A stretch of DNA of 64,000 nucleotides from JADLGH01 sp964586675 (lineage in GTDB: Bacteria; Desulfobacterota_D; UBA1144; Nemesobacterales; UBA2774), in assembly GCA_964586675.1 (NCBI GenBank), contig CAZPHQ010000016.1, positions 3,336-67,335 of the forward strand. The letters run 5' to 3'. Below the pieces are notes generated by a model that saw only the letters and a list, made by a program, of their open reading frames with translations, did no database searches and was not told the origin of the DNA. Made by a program: the position numbers and the translations under genes. This document shows, piece after piece, positions 16,751 through 25,257 of the stretch. Within the stretch, counting starts at the first letter, position 1; each line of letters opens with the position of its first letter.

Positions 16751-17830
16751 TTAACCTCTTGCATTGCTCTTGGCATTGCGGATTGTTTCCCTGACAAGAT
16801 GTTTTAATCTTTTTACATTTTTGTCGGATAATGGAGTTTTCCAAAGCCCCTGCTTGAGCCAAAGCCCACTCTTCCTGATATTTTCCACAGTCGAATATCT
16901 CCCGAGCCATTTTTCCGATGGGTGGCAAATGGTACATTTCGATACCGAAGAGATTATCCTGGATTCCAATTCCAACCTTTCCCTTTTGCTATCTACTTCA
17001 ATAACTGCGATGCTGAACTTCGATTGGATATATTTAGTTACAACTTTTTCGAATTCCTTTCTCCGCTTCTCGTCTTCAGGATTTTGATATTTCTCTCTCT
17101 CGGCTTTTTTTGTTAGATCCTTTTCCCAATATTCAAGTAATGGATCTCTTCTCTTGTTTAAAATTGCTCTTCCTATATTTTTTCTGAAGATGCTTCTATC
17201 TTTGTTCTCGGTCAGAAAATGCTCCGTCAATCGGGAAGTAAGGAGACCATTTCCATTGTGTGTGCCGACTCTCACAATTCTCATGTTCTGATGAGCGGAT
17301 TCTCCCTTTTCGTAGAGAAGATAAATACCGTTCTTCGGCAGGCTGTAATCCTTGAAAGGGAATCTGTATTTTGGTAATGAATCGAATACCTCATGTATTC
17401 TTTCGCAATTATCGTAATTTCTGGTTTTTACGGTTAGCCATTTAAGGCGTTCTCCGATTCTCTTTCTTTTAAGAGGAGTTTCAGCTTTTGGTAAGTGCTT
17501 ATTCAAATATTTTGCATAGTTTGCACCCGCCAGGATAATGAATCGATCTTTTCCGAGTTCCGATTCCTCCTTCAAACTCTCTATTACTTTTTCGGCCCAT
17601 TTTTCAATCCTTGCCGGTGACATGTCATTCAAAGATTGATCATAAGGTCTGACCGCTCTGGTTAGAGGGAGCAGATGATGCTTTGCGGATAGAATAAATA
17701 TCTTGTCAGGATTCAAAGAAGAAGCATATGCCAGGCTTTTCCTGAAAAGCGGACTCGTATACAAGTCCTGAGCTTTGGCTTTTTTCTTGAGTTTTTGGCT
17801 GCCGCATGAAATTAATACTATTGTCTTCAT
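16751..17830 (-). CDS. DUF6884 (YaaA-like) domain fused to a GIY-YIG-like domain
   Basis: 359 residues. The N-terminal half (about 1-150) begins VLISCGSQKL, then DLYTSPLFRKSLAYA, FILSAKHHLLPL and PYDQSLNDM, the pattern of the DUF6884 family related to YaaA. The C-terminal half starts NGIYLLYEKGE (GIY at 168-170), then RIVRVGTHNGNGLLTSRLTEHF, and ends with a conserved-looking PSEKWLGRYS...SGLW block, resembling a GIY-YIG-type nuclease domain. Base composition is clearly AT-rich against GC-rich neighbours, a sign of transfer. It starts 33 bases after the helicase-nuclease gene in the same orientation, so the two may be co-transcribed. A nucleic-acid role, possibly defence, is inferred from domains and context only. 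Confidence 0.65.
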   Translation of the reverse strand: MKTIVLISCGSQKLKKKAKAQDLYTSPLFRKSLAYASSLNPDKIFILSAKHHLLPLTRAVRPYDQSLNDMSPARIEKWAEKVIESLKEESELGKDRFIILAGANYAKYLNKHLPKAETPLKRKRIGERLKWLTVKTRNYDNCERIHEVFDSLPKYRFPFKDYSLPKNGIYLLYEKGESAHQNMRIVRVGTHNGNGLLTSRLTEHFLTENKDRSIFRKNIGRAILNKRRDPLLEYWEKDLTKKAEREKYQNPEDEKRRKEFEKVVTKYIQSKFSIAVIEVDSKRERLELESRIISSVSKCTICHPSEKWLGRYSTVENIRKSGLWLKQGLWKTPLSDKNVKRLKHLVRETIRNAKSNARG

Positions 17831-17863
17831 CTATTCCACTTTGAAGTCAGGCTCCTTTTGCGT

Positions 17864-20800
17864 CTAAGTCTTCCCATCCAGCAGATCGTCTTCGAATTGT
17901 TTGATACCTTTCAGGTCTTTCGAGTATTTGCTCACGTCGGGGAAGTCGAGGTTCATTATCTTTCCGTAGACGATGGAGGCGAGCTTCGTGATGCGCTCGT
18001 AGTCTTCCCTGTTTATGTCGAGAGGGAGGTCGATGAGCGCGCCGTCGAGATGCTCGATGAATTCGAGCACGCCCCTGTTAACTTTATACTCCGCGTAATC
18101 GCGCGAATTCTCGACGAGTATCTTGTAGAAGAGTATCTGGTTTCTGTACTGGTGCATCTGTGCCGGCTCGTACTGGCCGGCGCCTTTCCAGTCGGGCTTG
18201 GCCTTGCCAGTTTTGTAGTCGTGTACGACGGCCTCGCCGCCCGAAGTTATCATCTTGTCGATCTTTCCCGTGAGGCGCGCGTCTTCGACGACGACCCCCT
18301 GCGCGTCGAAGTTAAGCTCGGAGTGGTGCTCGGCTTTAAACCCTTCGAGCTTCTTCTCGAAGAATATCGTCAGCATGTCCTTTCCGCGCTTTGAATATTT
18401 CGCGTAGTCCCTGTCGCCGAGTCTTTCTCCCCTTAGCTCCTCGTCGAAGCGGTTAAGAAGAAACTCGACTGACGGGTAGCCTCCGCCGTTGTTCCGGAGG
18501 TGAAGATGTATCTCGTGCATGACGCGGTGAACGGCCGAGCCGTACGATCCCGCCGCACTCTTGGCCTGGGGGAATCTCAGAAGATTCTGCATGAAGAAGA
18601 GGCGAGGGCCGCCGCTTCTCACGTCGAGAAAATTGTTCAGGTGCGTTACGCTGAGCTTGTAGTCTTTGAGTATCGGCTCGAGGACGGAGTTTTCATCGAG
18701 GACCACCGGCGGGGCGTGGAACGCCTCCCACGACGTCTCCAGCACTTCCGCATCGTCCGGAAGCGGTGCTATGCCCTCACTGTCTACGGCACACGTCAGC
18801 ATGGCGCGGAGGTTTTTCTTTTCCGCGTCGTCGATGGAAGGGGGAGTGATAAACCCGAGCCGCGACGATTCCTTGCCGCTGTCTTTCGTCTCGTACGAGG
18901 TCAGGAACAGATTGCTCTTCGCACGCGTTACGGCGACGTAAAAGAGCCTCAGCTTGTCGTCGGTATCGTCGCTCGCCGGCGCTATGGGGAGGTTGGGCGG
19001 GAACTGAAGGTTCGACGACTTTCCGGCGCCTGCCCATATGTCGTGCTGGCAGCTCAGTATAAATACGGTGTCGAATTCGAGACCCTTGGCCCCGTGCGCC
19101 GTGAGCAGGCTCACCGCGTTTCCCGAGTTAAGGAAAACGCTGTTGTCGATGAGCGGAACCTTGTTTTTAAGGTGAAGGTCGACGAATGCGGCGAGATCGT
19201 CGACGCCGAGCACTTCGGCTTTTTTGTATTCCCTTAGCGCCTCGACGAATGTCCGGAGGCAAGATAGAAATCTTGTGTATTCGAGCTTGTTCTCCTCTAG
19301 CTTTTTTTCGCCGAAGTAATATTCCTTGAACGGGGAGACAAATCTCCCGGAGCCGCCCTCGTATTCCCCGCTGTCGTCGTCCCCGTCGTCGGGGGCCTGG
19401 GCTGCGTCCGCCCCCATGAGGAGGTCGAGCACACGCTCAAGCGTATCGTGCTTCGATACCTCGCCCACGTAAATGAAGAAGTCGGCGATGTCGCGGACGC
19501 GCCTGTCCTCGTGCTCGGCCATCACATCGAGCCAGTAGCGCCTCCCGCGCGCGGCCTCCCTCGAAATCCCCCAGACCGCCTTTCTGCTGAGGCCCCAGAA
19601 CGGGTAGCTAAGTATCTCGGGCAGAAGATCGTCGGCGTCTTCCTTTCTCTTCCTTCCGAGGCTGGCGGCGAACTCTGTCATGCGTATGAGCTGCCTTACG
19701 TGCGGCTCGTCGAGGACATTGTTGAATCTTTCGTATGTGAGCGGCACGCCGAGGCTGCCGAGGACTTTAGCCAGCTCGGCGAGATCGTCGTGGCGGCGCG
19801 TTATGACGGCTATCTCGTCGGGCGATTTCCCGGCGTCCATGAGGCGTTTTATCTCGGCCGCGGCGAAGTGATGCTCGTGGAGGCGCGAGGGGAAGGTGAG
19901 CGATATTATCCTCCCGGGAAGGACGCTGCCGTTGGCCGGAGTTATCTTCTTGTCTATCTCGCTTACGCGCTTCACAAGGCGGTTTTCCGCGCCTTCGATG
20001 ATGTACTCCGCAACTTCGAGCACGTCCTCCGTCGAGCGGTAGTTCGACGTTATGGTTATTATCTCCGCGCCTGGGTAGGTTTCGGTAAATTCGAGCAGGT
20101 TCGCAAGCTCGGCGCCCTGGAATTTGTATATCGACTGGTCGTCGTCGCCGACGGCCATGACGTTCGGCCCCCTGCCGTTCCCCCCCTCGCCCGCGACGAG
20201 GCGGAGGAGCTTCATCTGCGCGCCGTTCGTGTCCTGGAACTCGTCGACGAGAATGTACTCATAGCGGTCGCGTATGCGCTCCGCGAGAGCGGGGTTCTTT
20301 TCGATGGCCTCGATGGTCTGGATGATCATGTCGTCGTAGTCGTAATACATCATTTTGTGGATGCGATCCTGGTAGCTCTCGTAGAGACCGGCCAGCGCGT
20401 AGAGCTTGTCCGTGTGCCCGGAGCTCTTGTGTATGCGGCTACCGTCGGCACCCTTTTCGGTGTATTTCGTTTTCCACTTGGAGGCGGGCGTGTTCGTCCC
20501 CCCGCCGAGCTCGGAAAGAAGGCCCGAGAGCGAGTCGCCGAGCACCTTGAGGACGGACGACACTCCGGGGTAGGGCGAGCCCGGGTCGCTCGCCGCGAGC
20601 TCGTCCAGCATCTGCCTGATGTCGTCCGCCGTCCGCTTCGATACCGTTTCGCCGAAGACTCGGTGGATAAGCGGATTAAGAATTCCGTAGGCCTCTTCGT
20701 TCTGCGCGATTATCTCCCTGAAATCGCCGGGCGTGAGTCCTGCTTTCTTCAGCTTGCCGATCGCCGTGGTCGCGCTGTCGAGGAAGTTGTACTTTCCTTC

Positions 20801-21226
20801 GGGATTGACCGAATAAATGGGGTTATCGTGAGGTAGCGCGCCGATGAGGTCTTCGAGTATTTCGAGGCGCGAGACGTCGTCGAGGGGGTAAAACCTCGAT
20901 CCGCCGTAGAAATATTCGGGATAGCTCCCGATTATCTCGACGCCGAAGCTGTGGAACGTGTGTATGGCGAGCCTGTAGGCATCCCGGCCTATGAGTCCCG
21001 AGAGCCGCTGCCTCATGTTGTAGGCCGCGGCGTTGGTGAACGTGAGGCAGAGAATGCTTCCCGGGGAGACGCCGGTTTTTTGCAGGATGTTGACCGTGCG
21101 AAGGCCGAGGATCTCGGTTTTCCCGGTGCCGGGCCCCGCGACGACCAGCAGCGGCCCTTCGATGTGGTCGACGGCCTTTTTCTGCTCGGGGTTCAGTTTC
21201 TCGTATCGTTTCTCGAATTCGCTCAT
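17864..21226 (-). CDS. UvrD/AddA-type helicase with C-terminal PD-(D/E)XK nuclease domain
   Basis: Superfamily 1A DNA helicase of 1120 residues. Seen: Walker A GPGTGKT (31-37), motif Ia TFTNAAAYNMRQRL, Walker B DEFQDT (328-333), motif III VGDDDQSIYKFQGA, motif IV NYRSTEDV, motif V LLTAHGAKGLEFDTVF and motif VI LFYVAVTRAK. The last 250 residues form a RecB/Cas4-like nuclease domain: SVTHLNNFLD, GSAVHRVMHEIH, LTGKIDKM, then VVHDYKTGK with the catalytic Asp and Lys. Such proteins process DNA ends in recombination repair (AddAB or AdnAB-like), and some belong to defence loci. No AddB or RecC partner is adjacent. It is followed closely by the DUF6884/GIY-YIG gene. No clear ribosome-binding site precedes the ATG. 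Confidence 0.92.
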   Translation of the reverse strand: MSEFEKRYEKLNPEQKKAVDHIEGPLLVVAGPGTGKTEILGLRTVNILQKTGVSPGSILCLTFTNAAAYNMRQRLSGLIGRDAYRLAIHTFHSFGVEIIGSYPEYFYGGSRFYPLDDVSRLEILEDLIGALPHDNPIYSVNPEGKYNFLDSATTAIGKLKKAGLTPGDFREIIAQNEEAYGILNPLIHRVFGETVSKRTADDIRQMLDELAASDPGSPYPGVSSVLKVLGDSLSGLLSELGGGTNTPASKWKTKYTEKGADGSRIHKSSGHTDKLYALAGLYESYQDRIHKMMYYDYDDMIIQTIEAIEKNPALAERIRDRYEYILVDEFQDTNGAQMKLLRLVAGEGGNGRGPNVMAVGDDDQSIYKFQGAELANLLEFTETYPGAEIITITSNYRSTEDVLEVAEYIIEGAENRLVKRVSEIDKKITPANGSVLPGRIISLTFPSRLHEHHFAAAEIKRLMDAGKSPDEIAVITRRHDDLAELAKVLGSLGVPLTYERFNNVLDEPHVRQLIRMTEFAASLGRKRKEDADDLLPEILSYPFWGLSRKAVWGISREAARGRRYWLDVMAEHEDRRVRDIADFFIYVGEVSKHDTLERVLDLLMGADAAQAPDDGDDDSGEYEGGSGRFVSPFKEYYFGEKKLEENKLEYTRFLSCLRTFVEALREYKKAEVLGVDDLAAFVDLHLKNKVPLIDNSVFLNSGNAVSLLTAHGAKGLEFDTVFILSCQHDIWAGAGKSSNLQFPPNLPIAPASDDTDDKLRLFYVAVTRAKSNLFLTSYETKDSGKESSRLGFITPPSIDDAEKKNLRAMLTCAVDSEGIAPLPDDAEVLETSWEAFHAPPVVLDENSVLEPILKDYKLSVTHLNNFLDVRSGGPRLFFMQNLLRFPQAKSAAGSYGSAVHRVMHEIHLHLRNNGGGYPSVEFLLNRFDEELRGERLGDRDYAKYSKRGKDMLTIFFEKKLEGFKAEHHSELNFDAQGVVVEDARLTGKIDKMITSGGEAVVHDYKTGKAKPDWKGAGQYEPAQMHQYRNQILFYKILVENSRDYAEYKVNRGVLEFIEHLDGALIDLPLDINREDYERITKLASIVYGKIMNLDFPDVSKYSKDLKGIKQFEDDLLDGKT

Positions 21227-22195
21227 TGTGATTTCGGGGTGCGTCGCCGCTGCTCGGCGGCCGCGTACGCTTGCGGGGGCATTGAAAAAGATTATGGTTT
21301 CGGAGGACGCGCGTCAAGCGAGGAGAGGGAATTGCGGCTGTTGTGCGAAAGGTGAAACATTAATCCCACTTTGTCCAAGTGTGATAAAAACACTGGATTC
21401 CCGACCCGGCTTCGCCCGTGGGCTACGCCGTGGCAGGTACAAGCTTGATACTAAAGAAGGCGGGTTCTGTGCGGTACTGGATGAACGTTTGTGCAGCGAG
21501 GTGGCGGCGTCCAATTCCTCACTCGTTCGGAATTGTTGGGAATGACAGAAGCGAGGTGATTCCTCGCTCATCGGAACCGTTGGGAATGGCGAAGCGAAAA
21601 GATTAAATCCCCCCTTTTCGCTTTGATTCGGGGCGTACACTGTACTGGATGAACGTCGAGAAAGTAAGCAGCGGCGTCCAATTCCTCACTCGCTCGGAAT
21701 TGTTCCCCCTTTTTCTAAGGGGGACTTTAAAAGATCAAAGACAAAGGACGTGATCCTGAAACAAGTTCAGGATGACTGATTAAAAACGTGGATTCCCGAT
21801 ACAAGCATTCGGGAATGACAAACTATAAGGACGACTAATTAAAAGAGGATTGCCGCGGTCGCGTAAAGCACTACCTCGCAATGACGGATTGAAAGACGAG
21901 ATTCTGAAAGTTTTGGTTTGTGTCGCTAATGGAGCAGTACTAGATAACCCTCGATGCAGTCAGTCGAGTGCTCTCGATTCCTCGCTTGCTCGAAATCGTA
22001 GTTCAGAATGACAGAAAGGGGTCTCGCGGCTGAGCGTCGCGAGGGCGGATTCATACACGCGTGGCGTGATTCCTCGCTCGCTCGGAACCGTTGGGAATGG
22101 CACACACGTAGTGTGTTTCTCGACGTAGCACGTTCGGCGGTTCATTCACCGGAAGCGCGGCGGGTGGCGTAGCAATGCGTTACTACTGCGGCCAG
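21227..22195. repeat. Intergenic repeat island 2
   Basis: Gene-free mosaic of dispersed repeats. A unit of about 65 bases, starting GTACTGGATGAACGT and running through GGCGTCCAATTCCTCACTCG, is present twice (about 21473-21540 and 21650-21705). Other elements are the family C palindrome ATCCTGAA-N5-TTCAGGAT (21753-21773), the family B palindrome ATTCCCGA...TCGGGAAT (21792-21816), family D (GATTGCCGCGGTCGCGTAAAG...CTCGCAATGAC, about 21848-21886), a CCCCCTTTTTCTAAGGGGG palindrome near 21704, and a partial family A copy (about 22098-22175). The helicase promoter should lie near 21227-21300 on the minus strand, but I cannot define it. Confidence 0.8.
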
Positions 22196-24910
22196 TTATT
22201 TTTTCGATTTATAGACCTCGGCGCCGCCGCGCGGGACTTCGAGGACCATTTCCTTCGATATGTAGCCCATGACCTGTATGAACTTGGCGACGAGCCCCGT
22301 CCAGCCTGTCTGATGGCTCGCGCCGATGCCCGCTCCGTTGTCGCCGTGGAAGTATTCGTAAAAGAGGAGGTGGTCCCGGAAGTGCGGGTCCTTCTGGAAT
22401 TTTTCCGTTCCGCCGAAGACCGGCCTCCGTCCGCCGGCGTCCTTCCTGAATACATTTACGAGCCTGTTGGAGATTTCGAGAGCAACGTCATAGAGCGTGA
22501 CGAAATTTCCCGAGCGCGTCGGGCACTCGACCTTGAAGTCGTCGCCGTAGTATTTATAGAGGTGGAGAAGCGAGCGGATTATGAGACCGTTTACCGGGAA
22601 CCACACGGGGCCGCGCCAGTTGGAGTTACCGCCGAAGAGGCCCGACCTCGATTCCGAGGGCATGTATCCGACCCTGTACTCCTGCCCGATGACCCTGAAG
22701 ACGTAGGGATGGCTCTCGTGATAGCGGGAGAGCGAGCGGATGCCGTAGTCGCCCAGGAACTCGTTCTCGTCGAGCATCCTGGCAAGGACGCGGCGGAGCT
22801 TGTCTTCGTTAAGGATCGAGAGGAGGTAGCGCCCGGCGTATCCCCTCTGCGCGGGCGGGTGGATCGTCGAAATCAGCTCCTCCATTCTGCCGAGCCGCCT
22901 CTTCATTCTTTCGGTGAACGTCGGGAATTTCTCGGCGACCCCGGCGTCGTACACTGTCGAGGCGCAGAGCGGGAGAAGCCCGACGAGCGAGCGCACCTTG
23001 AGCCTCATCGCGTGGCCGTTCGGGAACCTGAGTATGTCGTAGAAGAAGCCGTCTTCCTCGTCCCACATTTCGTCGTGGTGGCTGCCGCACCTGTCCATCG
23101 CCGAGGCTATCCAGAGGAAGTGCTCGGCGAACTTGACGGCCATGTCTTCGTAGGTCGGGTCTTCGTGGGCGAGCTCGAATGCTATCTCCAGCATGTTCTG
23201 GCAGAACATCGCCATCCACGCCGTGCCGTCGGCCTGCTCAAGGTATCCGCCAGTCGGCAGGGGCGAGCTCCTGTCGAATACGCCGATGTTGTCGAGGCCG
23301 AGAAATCCGCCTTCGAAGACGTTCCTGCCGTTACGGTCTTTCCTGTTGACCCACCAGGTGAAGTTGAGGACGAGCTTGTCGAATATCTGCTTGAGAAAGG
23401 AAATGTCGCCCTTTCCCGTCAGCTGTTTCTGGGTGTTGTAGAGAAAGAGGCTCGCGAAGGCGTGGACGGGTGGGTTGACGTCGCTGAAGTTCCACTCGTA
23501 GGCCGGTATCTGGCCGTTCGGGTGGAGGTAGACCTCCTTCAGCATGAGCTCCAGCTGTGACTTGGAAAACTCGGGGTCGACCATGTCGAGCGCTATAGTA
23601 TGAAACGCGAGGTCCCACGCGGCGTACCAGGGATATTCCCACTTGTCGGGCATCGAGATGATGTCGTCGTTTATCATGTGGAACCATTCCTTGTTGCGGA
23701 CGTTCCCGTTGGGGCTCTGCGCTGCTACGCCGGCGCCGTGCTCGCGGAGCCACTTGTCGAGGTCGAAGAAATAATACTGCTTCGACCAGAGCATGCCGGC
23801 GAGGGCCTGGCGCATGATGCTCTTCGAATCTTCGTCGAGGGACTTCGGGGTTATGAAGTCGTAGAATGCGTCGGCCTCCGCCTTCCGGCTCGAAAGGACC
23901 TCGCCGAACCGGGAGAACAATTCCCCTCCGTTCCCCCGGAGCGAGTCGCGGGAGAGTATGAGCCTGACGGAAACCTCCCCTCCGGGCGGGACGTTCAGCA
24001 CGTAGTGCGCCGAGGCTTTCGTGCCTATGCCCGCGGGGTTTACCGCGCCCCCGGAATTTTTAGTAAGGTAATCGTTTATCCCGTCCTTGACGTAGGGGGA
24101 GACGTTACGCGCTCCGAATACCCTTTCGCGGTTGGTTTCGTTCTCCGTGAAAAGAAGCGCGGGCTTTCCCTCGCAGTAGAGGAACATGCGCCCGCCGGCC
24201 TCGTCGAAGGCCTCGATCGCCTGCGCGCCCTTCGGGGATTTTACGGCCTTGACGACTGGCTTCGTTCCGCCGTCTCCCCAGGACCAGGTGTTCCTGAACC
24301 ATAGCGTCGGGAGGACGTGAACCGCAGCTGCTTCGGGGCCACGGTTACAGACCGTGACGTTTACGAGTATCTCCTCGGGCCTTTCCTTCGCATACTCGAC
24401 GAAAACGTCGAAGTACCTGTCGCCGTCGAAGACGCCCGTGTTAATCAGCTCGTATTCGAGATCGTTCTTCGACGCGTATTTGTTCCGCCGGACGAGGTCG
24501 GAATAGGGGAACTCCGACTGGGGATACTTGTAGAGGTATTTCATGTAGGAATGCGTCGGGGTGTTGTCGAGGTAGTAGTAATATTCCTTGACGTCTTCGC
24601 CGTGGTTGCCCTCGGAGTTCGTCAGGCCGAAGAGCCGCTCCTTTATGATCGGGTCCTTCCCGTTCCAGAGTGCGACGGCGAAGCAGAGGATCTGCCTTTC
24701 GTCGGAGATGCCCGCGATGCCGTCCTCGCCCCACCTATACGAGCGCGAGCGGGCGTGGTCGTGCGGGAAATAGTCCCACGCCGCCCCGTATTCGCTGTAA
24801 TCCTCCCTGACCGTTCCCCACTGCCTTTCGCTGAGATAGGGCCCCCATTTTTTCCAGGGCGCCTTCTCTTCGCTCGCCTCTTTGAGCCGCTCAAGCTCGA
24901 TATTGTCCAT
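22196..24910 (-). CDS. GH63/MGH1-like glucosidase
   Basis: 904-residue predicted cytoplasmic glycoside hydrolase related to mannosyl-oligosaccharide glucosidase (GH63) and the MGH1-type (alpha/alpha)6 barrel family. Seen: the conserved bacterial N-terminus KKWGPYLSERQWGTVREDYS...AWDYFPHDHARSR, then LTNSEGNHGEDVKEYYYYLDNTPTHSYM, and in the catalytic barrel KWEYPWYAAWDLAFHTIALD, PAYEWNFSDVNPPVHAFA, and SNWRGPVWFPVN. Acidic residues in the Trp-Asp and Glu-Trp motifs are candidate catalysts. Bacterial members probably act on alpha-glucosides such as storage or osmolyte sugars, but the substrate is unproven. The start is ATG at 24910 with AAGGGG upstream; the frame extends further but without family similarity. 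No signal peptide. Confidence 0.85.
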   Translation of the reverse strand: MDNIELERLKEASEEKAPWKKWGPYLSERQWGTVREDYSEYGAAWDYFPHDHARSRSYRWGEDGIAGISDERQILCFAVALWNGKDPIIKERLFGLTNSEGNHGEDVKEYYYYLDNTPTHSYMKYLYKYPQSEFPYSDLVRRNKYASKNDLEYELINTGVFDGDRYFDVFVEYAKERPEEILVNVTVCNRGPEAAAVHVLPTLWFRNTWSWGDGGTKPVVKAVKSPKGAQAIEAFDEAGGRMFLYCEGKPALLFTENETNRERVFGARNVSPYVKDGINDYLTKNSGGAVNPAGIGTKASAHYVLNVPPGGEVSVRLILSRDSLRGNGGELFSRFGEVLSSRKAEADAFYDFITPKSLDEDSKSIMRQALAGMLWSKQYYFFDLDKWLREHGAGVAAQSPNGNVRNKEWFHMINDDIISMPDKWEYPWYAAWDLAFHTIALDMVDPEFSKSQLELMLKEVYLHPNGQIPAYEWNFSDVNPPVHAFASLFLYNTQKQLTGKGDISFLKQIFDKLVLNFTWWVNRKDRNGRNVFEGGFLGLDNIGVFDRSSPLPTGGYLEQADGTAWMAMFCQNMLEIAFELAHEDPTYEDMAVKFAEHFLWIASAMDRCGSHHDEMWDEEDGFFYDILRFPNGHAMRLKVRSLVGLLPLCASTVYDAGVAEKFPTFTERMKRRLGRMEELISTIHPPAQRGYAGRYLLSILNEDKLRRVLARMLDENEFLGDYGIRSLSRYHESHPYVFRVIGQEYRVGYMPSESRSGLFGGNSNWRGPVWFPVNGLIIRSLLHLYKYYGDDFKVECPTRSGNFVTLYDVALEISNRLVNVFRKDAGGRRPVFGGTEKFQKDPHFRDHLLFYEYFHGDNGAGIGASHQTGWTGLVAKFIQVMGYISKEMVLEVPRGGAEVYKSKK

Positions 24911-25257
24911 GTGTGTCCCCTTCTTATCTGTGATCGCGTCTGTTCGTGAAAGTCCCGGCGCAGTCGCGGCAAGCCTGCGCCACATCTGAATTATAATCGG
25001 GCATCCCGGCTTCCCGCAATATTTGGTGCGAGAACGCCCGTTTTCGGCGTATCGGGATGTGTTCGACGGGACTTCCTCCGTGATCTGCTTTCAACCCGGG
25101 GCGCACAGGATCGCATGTATGTACACATGTAATTTCTTTCTTAAAACATTATCGTCGACACGAAATACTCCGTATGATAGAATCAAGGTTATTGGGGTCG
25201 AATAACGAATAATAAGCGCAATCAGGAATTATTCTATTTCTTCGCCGGGGTGATTTC
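24911..25257. other. Divergent intergenic region between glucosidase and sigma-54 activator
   Basis: 347 bases that must hold promoters for both divergent genes. AT-rich stretches near 25120-25250 include TATGAT and TAGAAT, but no convincing -35/-10 pair or GG-N10-GC sigma-54 site. I see no gene or repeat. Confidence 0.5.

Noticed and set aside
19448..20836. 462-residue plus-strand frame inside the helicase gene
   Set aside because: Shadow frame; the minus strand carries all helicase motifs.
21227..22195. CRISPR array or integrated element in the repeat islands
   Set aside because: The repeats are irregular in spacing and length and of several families. No cas genes, integrase, transposase or phage gene is present.
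22175..23560. 461-residue plus-strand frame opposite the glucosidase
   Set aside because: Shadow frame with no recognisable domain.
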